Source of the DNA: Mantamonas sphyraenae
Lineage: Eukaryota > CRuMs > Mantamonadidae
Assembly: GCA_026936335.1 (NCBI GenBank)
Contig: JAPMXV010000031.1
Span: forward strand, 186,001-250,000
Length of the DNA: 64,000 nt
Direction of reading: 5' to 3'
Shown: positions 8,560 through 19,727 of the stretch, in pieces
Position numbering within the stretch: the first letter of the stretch is position 1
Layout: each line of letters starts with the position of its first letter
Program-made: the position numbers and the translations under genes
Notes under the pieces: model-generated
Databases searched by the model: none
Told to the model about the DNA's origin: nothing
Seen by the model: the letters and a program-made list of their open reading frames with translations, nothing else

Positions 8560-11500
8560 ATGGACGCCCACGTCTCATCTTTGCTCGTGGCTTCCACCCC
8601 ACACAAAGTGCGCCACAGCCAGCTGCACCCTACAAAGCCCTGGCTGGCCACTGTCGACGAGGAGGGCTTGGTCAGCCTGTGGAACTACGAGGAGCAGTTG
8701 CAGCTCACTTCGTTCTCCCTCGCCGACGTCGATGGCAACGCCCTCGCCAAGCAGAAGGAGGCAAAGGAGCTGGCCAAAACCCTCGAGGCCAGACACGTGC
8801 CCGTTCCATTTGATGTTCCCGACGTCCACAAGAGTGAAAAGTGGGGCGACGTCGTGGCTGTGCTCTTCTTGGACAACCCCTCTCGTCTTTCGGGCCTTCA
8901 CACAGGCGTACGTCGTTCCTCTTTGCTTTCGTTCCCTCGGCGTGCACTCCCTGCGCGCCACTCCTTCGTGTCATGGCTAACTCGGTGCACCTTCCTCGCA
9001 ATGCCGCCCTGCTTCCTGCGCACAGCAAGCCGCGGCTTTGCACAATCACTATTCGCTTGCTGGCCAAGCCTCGTCGACTTTGCCTGCCCACGCAGGCTCA
9101 TACGACTCTGCGGCTGGCCCTCTGTCGCCAGGAACGCAATCTTCGTCATCCACGTCATCATCGTCGTCGTCGTCGAGTTCCGGGTCCGCCTCCTCAGACC
9201 TCTATGTCGCTGCAGGCAACTGGCTGCTCGTCGCTTGCCAACACCGCGTCCTTTGGCACGACTACATCACGGGACAACAACGTCACATGTGGCACGACGA
9301 CTTTGCGGCCAAAGATATCAGTTCTGTACAGGTGCTGCTGACCCAGCCCTGGGTCGCCTTTGGCTGTACGTTGGCGTTTGCCTGTTTCCTCTTCCTCCTG
9401 CCAATCCTCCGCTCACCTCGAAAACGCCCCTTACTCTCGTCACAGGCTCGGACGGCGCCATTCGTCTGTGGGATTGGAAACGCTGGACACTGGTGGGCAC
9501 ACTGTCGCGTGTACACACCAAGCCAGTGAGTGTGCTGCGCGTGGTGTTGCGAGACGGCGACGAACAGCTCGTGTCCGGTTGCACCGCAGGCACACTTGCA
9601 CGCTGGTCCATCAACCTGCAGGATTGCATTTGGAGTCAGCAAAAGGCCCACGGCAGCTCTTCGGACCTCGTGTGTCTGGACGTTCACCCGCACACGGGTA
9701 TGGTGCTCAGTGCCGCCGACGACCGCTCCCTCCACGTGTGGCACATGGGCAACTCTGCCCTGAGCCAACACAGCTCGACGCGCACCAGTACGTACTCTCT
9801 TTGCCTTTTTGTCCCTGCTTCTGCCTGTGCCGCCTTGTCCCCTGTAGCTGTTGCTGACCCTCGCACACTTGAACGCCTGCACCCCAACAGAGAAAGTGGC
9901 CAAGAATCGCCTTGCGGACATTGCCTTTTATCACGACCGGCGTCTGGGCATGGAGACGGCACTTGCGGTGGTGCTCAAGACATCCCAGCTTTATTTTATT
10001 GCCAATCTGGACGACGTGAGCGAGGACACCTGGCTCCCGCTGGTCGATTTGAAGGACCTGTTTGTGGCCGCACACATACGCGCACACACCAGCTCCAGCA
10101 CCAGCAGCGAGGAAGCGGCCGCCGTGGCACAGGAGGCGCAGGAGGCCTACAAGAGGCTCAAGGTGTACAGTCTGTGTGTGCACACGCGCCAGAACGACGT
10201 GTTTGCGGCCATGACCAATCTGGGGGTTTTTGTGGGACGCATGCACAGCAACGTGCACCTTGCGCGGAGTGCACATGCCATGACTCGTCTCAACCCCAAG
10301 ACCCCACTCACACGCACGGCCTATCTGTGCGGCAAATCGGGTCTGGGTGCGCTCACGTTTAGTGTGCTCCACAGCGACGGCACCACAAAGGTCAAGCAGA
10401 AGTACGAGGTTGTGGCTGGGTTCGACTCTTACACAGGGCCTGTGGAGGTGGGCTTGTCGCCCTCGGGCCGCTTCATGTCGGTGGTGTTTCCCATCAAGCA
10501 CCAGTACGTGGTGTATCGCATCAACTCGCACGGCACTGCAGCAGACATTGTCGACACAGGAATTGCGCAATCCATTGTGTGGTGTTCCTTCAAGGACACT
10601 GCAGCCATCCTGGTCCCCGACGAGGGTGTGCGCCCAGGCGAGCGAGGACCGGGCACTGTGCAGATCAAAGAGGCCGACCCGGGCGGCAACATCCTGGAAA
10701 CGACGCACTCGAGCATCGACATGCCTCGCAAGGCCTACAAACTGTTCGGTGGCCTGTTGCTGGGAGTTGCCTATCATCGTGGCGATGGCACGGGGGCCGG
10801 GTCGTCTTCGTCGTCGTCGTCGTCGTCTTCGTCGTCGGCTGCAGACGCTGGCGGAGGAGGCACCACGGATCGCGATGCAGTGTTTAACTTTCAGCTGATG
10901 GATTGGGAGTCGTGCAGCACGCTGGGGCCTGCTGTGCCTGAGCCTGTCGAAGTGTTTTGGGGTCCTTCGCAACTGTACTGCGTGATGGCGTACGCAAGCG
11001 AGTTGTGCGTGTACCGCCTCTCGCCACGCTTTGTGCTACAGTGTGCGTTGCCGTACGAAGCGCAGAGTGTGCTGTGCTTGCGCCACGCGTTGATTGTGGT
11101 GACGCGGACGGAGCTGCGGTGCATCTTTCTCACGTCCAGCAAGTCGCCACCCAGCGTGGCGTTGACCACACAGCCCAGTGTGGGCACCCAAACGGGCGAC
11201 GATCTGTTCCACACGCGCGCTCCAGGCACCCTGCAAGCCCTGGCTGTGATTGGCAGTGTGTTGTTTCTGCTGGACGCACACAACCGCGTGCATCACGTCT
11301 CCCTCAACCAACCCCTTGTGCGCTTCCGCTTCCTGGCTATGGAGGGAGCAGTTCAGGATGCGCTTGCGTGTGCACAGCGCATCTCCAAGCACCACCACAA
11401 CACATTGGCCGTCTTTCTCGACTCCCTTGGCTACCCCCTGGCTGCACTCAAGCTGCGCGGCATCAGCACCTGGCTCAAGGTACAAGTGGCCCTGCGCAAT

Positions 11501-12355
11501 CGCCTGTGTGCCGTGGCTCTCGACGCAGCGCTGGAGCTGAAGGAGGAGGCGGAGAGCACGCAACAGGCAAACTCCGGGTCTGTCACACGCACGGACACTC
11601 AGTACGACGCACGGGTGGCACGGTACCTGGAACCGCGCCAAGACGACGACAGTGTGTTCTCCGCAGAGCGTACGGCGTACCTGTACAGGCCCGTGTCCAT
11701 GGCGGCCGTGTTGCACGCCCTGGAGCTCATTGGCAGCATGGCGGAGAGCCTCATGGAGGAGGAGGTGGCAGCACGTGCGTACGAAGCCGGCGGCCATGTG
11801 CGAAGGCTGGCTTTGCTGTATGCACGCATGGCACAGGTGGACAAGCTGCGTACACTCGCTCAGGAGAGCAGTGTGCAGCGTGCCTTTGCTGCCTTGTGCC
11901 TTCTCAAGGTGGAGGACACGCCGGACAATGTCCAACTGTTGCTGGATGCGCTGACGAGTGAGGAAAGACACGCAGAGGCAATGGTGATAGCTCTGCAACA
12001 TGGACTGGTGGACAGGGCCCAGCTCATCCGCAAGGAGTGGAACACACACGTGGAACGCACCAACCGCCTTGGCAGCCAGGCCTCGCTGGCCATCAAAGAC
12101 ACCGACCGTGTGCCACAGGCCTTGCGACTGCGCGGCAAACGGGCCAAGGGGATGGCAGCCACACTTGGGGTCGATGTGGACGGCAGCGGCAGCACCCTCG
12201 GGGTGCCGGGCTCCTCCAGCGGAAGCGGACGCATACGTGCAGGCACATCTGCACGCAGGTCAGGACGTACGCGAGGCACCACCACAGTGGATATCAAGGC
12301 ACGCATGCGTTCGAGCACCCTCCTCAATTCCTTGGGACCGAAAAGCGGGCGGTGA
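8560..12355 (+). CDS. TSET/TPLATE complex WD40-solenoid subunit (TTRAY, TWD40-1-like)
   Basis: Four exons (8560-8907, 9026-9365, 9446-9787, 9891-12355) encode 1164 residues. The start HSQLHPTKPWLATVDEEGLV and the block KRLKVYSLCVHTRQNDVFAA, followed by TNLGVFVGRM, match the pattern of plant TWD40-1 and the Dictyostelium TTRAY proteins. These are scaffold subunits of TSET, an adaptor-like complex at the plasma membrane that works in endocytosis. Residues 1 to about 420 form WD40 blades (GAIRLWDWKRW; LSAADDRSLHVWHMG). Residues 420-790 form a second, more divergent propeller-like part, and the rest is an alpha-solenoid (ALACAQRISKHHHNTLAVFL). A poly-Ser tract lies near 10803-10845. The tail is basic and Gly/Ser-rich. 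The alternative, alpha/beta-prime COP, fits less well because the N-terminal blade matches TWD40-1. All introns lie in the first third. Confidence 0.75.
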
Positions 12356-12389
12356 GTCGGCACGGCCAACCAAAAAGCGAATCCCAACC

Positions 12390-13296
12390 ATGAAGACCGT
12401 TATCATGACTCTTCTTGCTGCCTGCGTGCTTGTGGCTGTTGCCGCGCCGCCCAAGCCCATGTGGCCTTCTGCGTACAAAGCGTAGGTTGGGTGACGTGCG
12501 CCAAAGCCCTCGTTTTTTCCGGCCCCTCCCTTTCGTCGCCTCCCACAAGGCTCACACACAGCGAATCCACAGTGACTTCACCGTGGTCGTCGAGGGCCAC
12601 AGCCACGAGTTCACCGTGTCGGGCACCACCTACTACGACTACTCGCTGGTGCGTTTTTGCCGCTTCCTGGGTCTCCAAAAAGAGGGCTTTGGCGATTTTC
12701 CCGTTCCCGTTTCCGCAAGCGCGCATCATCTCTTTCCGCCGCCCTTGCGCTGCGTGTGGACATACTTGCGTGCACAGAACACCCGCAGCCGCTGCATGCG
12801 TCTTCCGTGCAGACGACACACACCTGCATTCCTGTTTAGACCCATGTCCAGTGCCGGGTGCCTCGCGTGTCCCTCCCGTCCACTGACACCCTCGTGTATT
12901 TTCCTCGCTCCACAGCAAGCCGACCGCTCCGACTTCCCGGACTTCCGTGAGCCGAACACCTACGACATTGTGCTGAACCTGTACGCCCAGAACAAGAGCT
13001 ACGAGTTCATCCAGAACGACAAGAGCTGTGTGGAGCGCAACCTGACGCGCCCCATGTTTGTGCCCGACTTCCACTGGTTCTCCTACCAGGGCCAGGCCGT
13101 CGTCAACGGCATCATCTGCGACCACTGGACGCACGACTCGGCCAACCAGCAGTACTGGGACGACTCGAGCAACCACCTGCCCGTGCAGTTCCAGAACGAG
13201 CACGAGACGTTCACCTACCGCAACTTTGAGACCGGACCCCAGGACCCGACCCTGTTCCGCAAGCCCTACGGCTCCAAGTGCACTCCCCGCCCGTAA
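12390..13296 (+). CDS. small secreted protein, possibly related to the N-terminal domain of papain-family proteases
   Basis: Exons 12390-12481, 12573-12648 and 12916-13296 encode 182 residues. The N-terminus MKTVIMTLLAACVLVAVAA is a clear signal peptide, so the product enters the secretory pathway. The mature part is beta-rich, with FTVVVEGHSHEFTVSG, YDIVLNLYAQNKSYEFIQ, a single pair of likely disulfide cysteines (KSCVERN and GIICDHWTHD) and a C-terminal cysteine (GSKCTPRP). The pattern of FHWFSYQGQ, IICDHW, YWDDSSNHLPV and YRNFETGPQDP resembles the non-catalytic N-terminal domain found in some protist and invertebrate cysteine proteases. No protease domain follows. The family assignment is inference. 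Confidence 0.7.
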
Positions 13297-13381
13297 AGTT
13301 CATCTTTGCGGTGCATGTGTGCGTTGGGAAAGGAATGCCAGAAGCAACAACAAAACTTGACGGATTTCCACCCCCCTCTTT

Positions 13382-15584
13382 TCATTCCCCGCTCCACACG
13401 CTCTTCTTGGCCGACTCGATGCGACTGAGCAGGGCCATGAGCGCCATGCGCACAGGCTCGCTGCAGTCGTAGTGACGAAGGGCAATGTCTTCGACGTCGA
13501 CGCCGTACAGACACAGGTAGTGGTGCAGTTCGAGCAGCTGCTCGGCCGTACGCACGTGGTTGACAAAGTCGGTAAACAGGCGGTTTACCTGTTGCGTAGT
13601 GAGCACACGCAGCCCCTCGATGGCTGAGTGCAGGCGGCGCACATGGCTGCCTACGTCGATGCCACTGACCTTGCGACGCCGTGTCATCACATCCTGCAGG
13701 TTGGAGGCAATCAAATAGCTGGTGGTGTCCTTCCATGCTGCGATGCGTGTGCTGTTTGCCTCCAGCAGACGCACCATGTCTGTCGAGCTCTGTGACGTGT
13801 ACTCTCTGCTGTGGAACGCCATGTCCACAATATGCTGTGCATACGAGCGGAACTGCTGTCGAATCCAGTATTCGTCGCAGCCAAGGTCCGCACCTTTGAT
13901 CACACGTCCAATGAACGTGCTGTCATGTGCATCGTGCTTGTTGCGTGCAAACGCAACGCTTGCCAGCATCGATGCAAAGTTCTGCTTCTTGGTCTGGTCT
14001 TCGGACAGCACCACCTTTTTGCTGTCAATGTCGCACAACACGTCCCACTGATCGTACTTATCCTCAAAGAACGGGTTTGTGGCGCCCACAATGAATCCCG
14101 GGCTGCGTATGGCACCCAATGTGTGTCAGCTTTGCCGGCTGCCTTGCGCCACGCCACCACCACCACCACCACCACCACCCCCACTTACATTCCGGAGAAG
14201 CTTAGATCATTGAGATTGACGCAAGGGAAGCAGCGGTTGCGCAGGATGCCGCTGATGCTGGGGGCAACGAGCAGGCAGCTGCTGAGGACAAACTTCGACA
14301 CCTCACCAGGCGAGATGTTGTGGCCCAGAAACATCACACGCTGTTCCAACAGGAGCGCATTAAAGATTTTCATCGTCTCTGTGCCAAACGTGTTGACAAT
14401 GAGGGACACCGAGGCCTGTGTGCGGGGGTGGGAGCCGGAGTGTGTCAGCAGTTTCGTTGATGTGTCTGCATGCCGTGGGCAAAACGTACATCGTCCACCT
14501 CGTCTGTGTGCATGGTGTATGGCACACGCATGGGAATGTCCAGCTTCTCCCATTTTGCATAGGTGACGTGGTCTTCCTCCCTGCGGTTGAGCAGGCACAT
14601 GGTGTCCATGTACTCCGGGTGTGCCGTCTTGAAGCGGTGGTACGTAGAAAAGTCCACATTGTTGATCGATTCGTACAGTGCCTTGATCACCTCCTCGCTC
14701 GGGTCCCGGTAGTACTTGTCCAGGGCAAACAAGAGCAATGGCTGGAGGGTCGTGTGTGTGTGTGTGTGTGTGTCTGTGTCAGCGTGGCACATGGGTCACT
14801 CGCTCACTCGCATCTGCTTGGAGTGCAAGGTGTGGCGGTGCACGCGAGGTGTGTATGAGCACTGACCTTGAGCACGTGGAAGAACGGGTGCGGTGTGCAC
14901 ACCGTGATGGCCTTGAGCACGGCCCCACGTTTGTCGCTGCTGTCCTTCTTGGCCCGCGACAGGTTGAGGCAATACAGGGAAGGGAGAGCGTCGATGCCAT
15001 CCAAGCTGTCGATGTCGCACATGGTGGAGCCGTTGGAGGACGCGGCGGCGGCTTCGGCCACCTGCTCGTCCAACGGCGGATTCACGCTGTACACACTCTG
15101 CTCTGCGGTCGGCAGTTGGTGAGACAGGGGAGGGTATGGTCCTCGATTGATAAGGAACACCGTCCAGTCCCATTCCTGGTGGTGGCATCCGTCCGGAAGC
15201 ATCTGGTAGGCCAGGTTGCTGTTTGCAAGATGGCGTGAGACTCGGAGTTTGCCAAAAAGGAGCCACAGCGTACACGGTGCTGCTGTGTACCCAATGCTCA
15301 TCTACGCCTCACACAACCTACTCTTCATCTAGTCCTGTCGGCTGAGGGTATTGATACTTGAGCACAGAGCCCGAGTCATTGTCAAACTCGGCCAGCAAGA
15401 CGTACACGCAGCTCGGGATCTTCTCCAGCTCCTCCAGCTCCTCCAACACGCTTTCGGGCAACTGTTCCTCCACAGAGGATGACGAAGAAGACAAAGACGA
15501 GGATGAGGACGCGCCACTGCCCTCAACCTTGCTGGATTGCTTGCTGATAACGATTTCGTCGTTTGCGGCTTCCTCCGTGCTCAT
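13382..15584 (-). CDS. Afi1/SPA-type DENN protein
   Basis: Five exons (15584-15322, 15218-14867, 14741-14490, 14415-14189, 14102-13382) give 604 residues. The N-terminus (CVYVLLAEFDNDSGSVLKYQ, then YPQPTGLDE) matches the Afi1 docking domain that in fungi binds the small GTPase Arf3. The middle (RVMFLGHNISPGEVSKFVLS, then LVAPSISGIL) and PGFIVGATNPFFEDKYDQWD match the SPA region. Together these form a divergent DENN module used in membrane traffic and polarity. The first exon carries an acidic, poly-Ser linker before the domain. Start 15584 (MSTEEAANDE) is chosen; an in-frame upstream ATG would run into the next gene's 3' end. Three introns show the branch motif GCTGACACA. It is convergent with the secreted-protein gene (85 bp gap). 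Confidence 0.8.
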
Positions 15585-15713
15585 TTGCGTTGTCTGGCAT
15601 GCCGCAGAGCCATCACCATCCCGGACACAAACCTGGTATTGAATATGCATGCATTCCCTGCAGCCATATGGATCATGGCCTGTGTGTTTCATTTCCGTTC
15701 CGTCGATCAATTT

Positions 15714-16939
15714 CTACGGCTCAATCTGGACCGCATCGCCGTTGATGCAAGTGAGCAAGTCGTTTCCTTCGATATAGGCCACGATGTTGTCGATGCACAG
15801 GTTGCCCATGTCGTTGCGGGCGGTGGTAGTGCCTGAGCCGATGTGCGGGGCCATCACGACGTTGTCCAGCTGCATCAGGCCTTCCTGGATCTCCGGTTCG
15901 TTCTCAAACACATCCAGTCCGGCACCTGCAATCACCTTGTTGCTCAGCGCATCCACCAGGGCCTTTTCATCCACCAGCGGGCCACGTCCGACGTTGATCA
16001 AAAACGCCGTCTCTTTCATGGTGCTGAGCTCCTGCTCGCCAATGAGATGGCGTGTGTCGTCGGTCAGAGGACACAGAAGCACCACAAAGTCCGACCTGGC
16101 CAGCAGCGTCTCCTTGTCAACAAATTCGGCGCCCAGCTCCTTGGCGTTTTCCTTCTCGCTGCGGCCGGTGTACAGGATGTCCATGTCAAAGCCTGTGGCA
16201 CGCTTGGCCACGGCAGAGCCAATGCGGCCCATGCCAATGATTCCCAGAGTCTTGCCGGCCACGGGAGCGCCAAGGAACAGCGTGGGAGACCACGCCGTTT
16301 TGGCGTCCCACTTGCCTCCACGCACGTATGCATCTGCCTCCACAATGCGTCGCGCAGACGACATGAGAAGCGACCATGTCAGATCAGCCGTGGCATCGGT
16401 GAGCACCTGTGTGCAGTGGCAATTGGTGTGTCAGAGGCAACAAATACCGACAAGAGCAAAAACGGGTTCACGCGCACACCAACCATCTCGACCGTGTCAG
16501 CGAGAACCCAGACACGAGATGGCATGTGAGGTATGGAAAAACGGGGTGGCATCAACTCACATCCGGGGTGTTGGTCACGTAAATGCCGGCCTCCGAGGCG
16601 TAGGAGACGTCGATGTTGTTTGTCCCAACGGCGTACTGCGCAATCATCTTGACGTTGGGCACCTGCTTGAGGACGTCGGCGTTCAGCTTGTCGGTGAGTT
16701 GAGACAGCACAATATCTGCGTTCTGCATGCCCTCCAACAGTTCTGCAGAGGTCCGTGTGAGTGTGCGGAGGATTGGCTGTGCGTCTACGATCATGCGCGT
16801 TGTGGCTGCTTCTCTCCCTCATACCTTCGGCAGACAGCACTCGGTCTTCGTCGTTCATGTGCAAGTCAGTCACCTGCTCGAGGCCGCGGATGCGGTCCAT
16901 GCATGCTTGAGGCAGACGGCGTGTCACAAAGAGGCGCAT
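15714..16939 (-). CDS. D-2-hydroxyacid dehydrogenase, glyoxylate/hydroxypyruvate reductase type
   Basis: Exons 16939-16825, 16742-16561 and 16406-15714 encode 329 residues, the usual length for the family. The enzyme reduces glyoxylate or hydroxypyruvate with NAD(P)H. The Rossmann fingerprint is TLGIIGMGRIGSAVAKRATG. The substrate and catalytic regions are visible: YAVGTNNIDV, the Arg in LINVGRGPLVDE, the Glu in DVFENEPEIQ, and the His in VVMAPHIGSGT. The cofactor-site residues after the second strand are LYTGRSEKENAKE; Arg rather than Asp there favours NADPH. The protein starts at MRLFVTRRLP without an obvious targeting peptide, so a cytosolic or peroxisomal place is possible. It ends in TAG, one of the three stop codons used here. 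Confidence 0.92.
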
Positions 16940-17088
16940 CTGGCGGATTGATTCGGGTGCTTTGCACGGGGCTCCTTGATTGCATCCATCATCATCATCA
17001 TCGCATGATCGCATGTGAACAATGCCAACATTGGACGCAATTCCCGGGGTGAACTCTGTGCGCTTGTTTGTCCATCCCAATTCATCGC

Positions 17089-18273
17089 ATGTCTCGTCGC
17101 AGCAGTCGTCGCAAGAGCACAACGACCACAACCGTGGTGCAGGAGGAGGCGACAGACAACGACGTCACCGTGATCACAGAAACCCAGGTGGTGGAAAACA
17201 CGGTGGAAGAAACGACCACGCCAGCAAAGGGCAAAGGCACGCAAAAAGGCGGCCGCAAACGCAAAAAGGTGAGCGATGAGGCGGCCACGAAACGTCAGCG
17301 TGCCGAAGACGACAAAGATGAGGACGTCAAGGCAGATGGGGCGAGTGCATCCACACCCAAGGCCAAGGGAAAGGGCAAGGCCAAAGGCAAGAAGGAAACA
17401 CCCAACAAGGCAAAGTCTCCGGCGCTGCAACGCGTCAACTCGATCGTCTGCGATTGGGATGGGATCGAGCCGTCGCCGCAGCACATCAAACTGGTCTCAT
17501 GGAACGTGGCGTCGCTTCGGCAGATTCTGGCCAAGGGCATTGTGCAAGAGTACGTGTCCAAAGAGCAGCCCGACGTCCTCTGCTTGCAGGAGACAAAGCT
17601 GAACGAAGGGATGACAGCGACCGAGATTGAGGAGCTCGGCTACCACGCGTGGTACTGCCACTGTGACATCAAGAAGGGCCATGCCGGTGTGGCCACTTTT
17701 GTGCGCAAGGACAGTGCTCTGAGTGTGCTGGAGACCTGTGAGGGTGTGCCGGGGGTCGAAACGGAGCATTCGGGACGCGTGCTGATCACTCGCTTTGCCG
17801 ACTTTACGCTGATCAATGCGTACGTGCAGAATAGCAGCCGTGGCTTGGTCAACCTGGAAAAGCGTCTCGCGTTTGATGCAGAGTTCCAGGCGTACCTGAA
17901 AAAGATCCAGGAGGAAGGGCAAGACGTGGTGCTGTGCGGCGACCTGAATGTCAGCCACCAGGAGATCGATCTGGCCAACCCAAAGTCCAACAAGCGCACA
18001 GCAGGCTTCACTCCACAGGAGCGCGAGTCGTTTGGTCGCATGCTGGAACTGGGGCTGGTGGACAGCCAGCGTGAGCTGAACCCCGACGTCGAGGGGCTTT
18101 ACACATGGCATTCCTTTCGCAACAACTGTTACGAAAAGAACGTGGGCTGGCGCCTGGACTACTGGATCTGCACAGCTTCCTTCTTCAAGGAGCACGTGCA
18201 GGATGTGATCATCCGGCGCGGCGTGCGTGGCTCGGATCACCTGCCGCTTGTCTGCCTGCTCGGTTCTGGGTGA
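17089..18273 (+). CDS. APEX1: AP endonuclease of the ExoIII/APE1 family
   Basis: Single exon, 394 residues. APE1-type enzymes cut DNA at abasic sites in base-excision repair. Residues 1-130 are a Lys/Arg/Thr-rich tail likely to carry a nuclear localisation signal (GGRKRKKVSDEAATKRQR). The catalytic domain contains LVSWNVASLR, LCLQETKLN (metal-binding Glu), GHAGVATFVRKD, CGDLNVSHQEIDLANP, TAGFTPQERE, WRLDYWIC and the terminal catalytic GSDHLPLVCLL. The catalytic His, the DLN aspartate and the metal ligands are all present, so the enzyme should be active. The codons CACGAG-free basic tail is rich in short Lys runs but keeps an open frame. Confidence 0.95.
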   Translation: MSRRSSRRKSTTTTTVVQEEATDNDVTVITETQVVENTVEETTTPAKGKGTQKGGRKRKKVSDEAATKRQRAEDDKDEDVKADGASASTPKAKGKGKAKGKKETPNKAKSPALQRVNSIVCDWDGIEPSPQHIKLVSWNVASLRQILAKGIVQEYVSKEQPDVLCLQETKLNEGMTATEIEELGYHAWYCHCDIKKGHAGVATFVRKDSALSVLETCEGVPGVETEHSGRVLITRFADFTLINAYVQNSSRGLVNLEKRLAFDAEFQAYLKKIQEEGQDVVLCGDLNVSHQEIDLANPKSNKRTAGFTPQERESFGRMLELGLVDSQRELNPDVEGLYTWHSFRNNCYEKNVGWRLDYWICTASFFKEHVQDVIIRRGVRGSDHLPLVCLLGSG

Positions 18274-18375
18274 GTGTGTTGGGCAGAGTGTGAATGAGCG
18301 ACACTGCCGGGTTGCCAATGAAGGACTGGTGCGCTGCGGCATGCAGTGAAAATCCACTTGCAGCACTGCACAACC

Positions 18376-19647
18376 ATGCCAAACATCCGCACTATTGGCT
18401 TTGGAATCAGCCTCTCCACGTTGCTGACGGACGAGGAACGCGCACAGGGCATGAAATTGTTTGCACACAACAAGGAAGAGGTTGATTCAGAGCAGGTGTG
18501 CACCGAACGAGTGCAGAAAGCTCTGGCGGAGGCCAAGGCAGTGCTGGACACCCTGAGCGCTGTTGCCAAACTGACCGTGCAGACCACTCGTGTGCTCACC
18601 GAGTCCTATGAGCATTACTTTGCGGTGGAAGAGGGCCTGGAGGTGGTGTTGTTCCAGGCCCAGCAGCTGGATGCCATGTGTGCCGACCTGGAGGTGCATT
18701 TTATGAACATCGGCCCAGCCACCTCGGCTGCAGCCCTGGCCATGGTGGCCCCCATTGTGGAAAACACCAAACTGCTCACATGCTCGGCCCACCTGCTCAA
18801 TGAGCCCGAGGACGAGCTCACGTCGCTGCAGCTAGACTACAGCGTGGCCGAGGCGATGGCAGAGACCGTTCTGCGACTCGGGTCCAACACGGAGCAGGGC
18901 TTTGGCAATTTTCGCTTCTGCATGACTGCCAACTGCGCCCCAGGCATCCCTTTCTTCCCCGCAGGGTACCACGGCGTAGGCAGTGCGTCCACCCTCGCCC
19001 TGGGTCTGGAGTGTTCCGACATGGTCGTCGAGGCGCTGGGGGCGTCCGACGGCACTCTCGCCCATGCCAAACGGCTGCTGCGGGACTCCATGCAGAGTGT
19101 GTTTGGCGAGTTGGAAGAGAGCATGCTGGAGGCCCTGGAGAATGTCGACGGCGTGTCTCTGGCTGGCTTTGACGTGTCCATTGCACCCAGCACAAACGAA
19201 GCCGAGTCACTGGCCACCGCCTACGAGTCTCTGGGCCTCTTGGACAAGTTTGGACAAATGGGCACGCTGACCATCACTCAAATGCTCACCGATGTGCTGC
19301 GTCACCTTTCGCTGCAGACAGGACGAGTCGGCTACTCGGGCGTCATGTTGCCTCTCCTCGAGGACCACGGGTTGGCCAGACGGGCCTCCAACGCATCCTT
19401 GTCCATCTCACAGCTGCTTTTGTACAGCACCGTGTGTGGCATTGGCCTCGACTGCGTGCCAATCCCAGGCGACACCTCTGTGGCTCACTTGGCAAACATC
19501 TTTATGGATGTCGCCACACTGGCCTACCGCCTGGATAAGCCGCTGTCTGCACGTCTGTTTCCTGTCCAAGGAGCCGGAGTGGGCGACCTGGCCACGTTTG
19601 ACAGTCCGTATCTGGTCGACTGCGAGGTGTTGGACCCGTCGCGGTAA
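18376..19647 (+). CDS. DUF711 / UPF0210 family protein
   Basis: Single exon, 423 residues. It matches the DUF711 family (common in bacteria and archaea, scattered in protists), whose biochemical role is not established. The recognisable parts are the N-terminal MPNIRTIGFGISLSTLLTDE, the central GIPFFPAGYHGVG followed by STLALGLECSDMVVEALG, and the C-terminal GVMLPLLEDHGLARR and GIGLDCVPIPGDTS. A 30-residue Ser-Asn stretch after this holds no obvious domain. No signal peptide or membrane segment is seen, so a cytosolic location is likely. GC content and codon use look like its neighbours, so any acquisition from bacteria would be old. Confidence 0.75.
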   Translation: MPNIRTIGFGISLSTLLTDEERAQGMKLFAHNKEEVDSEQVCTERVQKALAEAKAVLDTLSAVAKLTVQTTRVLTESYEHYFAVEEGLEVVLFQAQQLDAMCADLEVHFMNIGPATSAAALAMVAPIVENTKLLTCSAHLLNEPEDELTSLQLDYSVAEAMAETVLRLGSNTEQGFGNFRFCMTANCAPGIPFFPAGYHGVGSASTLALGLECSDMVVEALGASDGTLAHAKRLLRDSMQSVFGELEESMLEALENVDGVSLAGFDVSIAPSTNEAESLATAYESLGLLDKFGQMGTLTITQMLTDVLRHLSLQTGRVGYSGVMLPLLEDHGLARRASNASLSISQLLLYSTVCGIGLDCVPIPGDTSVAHLANIFMDVATLAYRLDKPLSARLFPVQGAGVGDLATFDSPYLVDCEVLDPSR

Positions 19648-19727
19648 ATTCGCCAAATCATCTGGCATTCCCTCGCCACCCAGCGTGCACACACGTATAC
19701 ACACCTGATCTTCACCTCTTCTTGACC

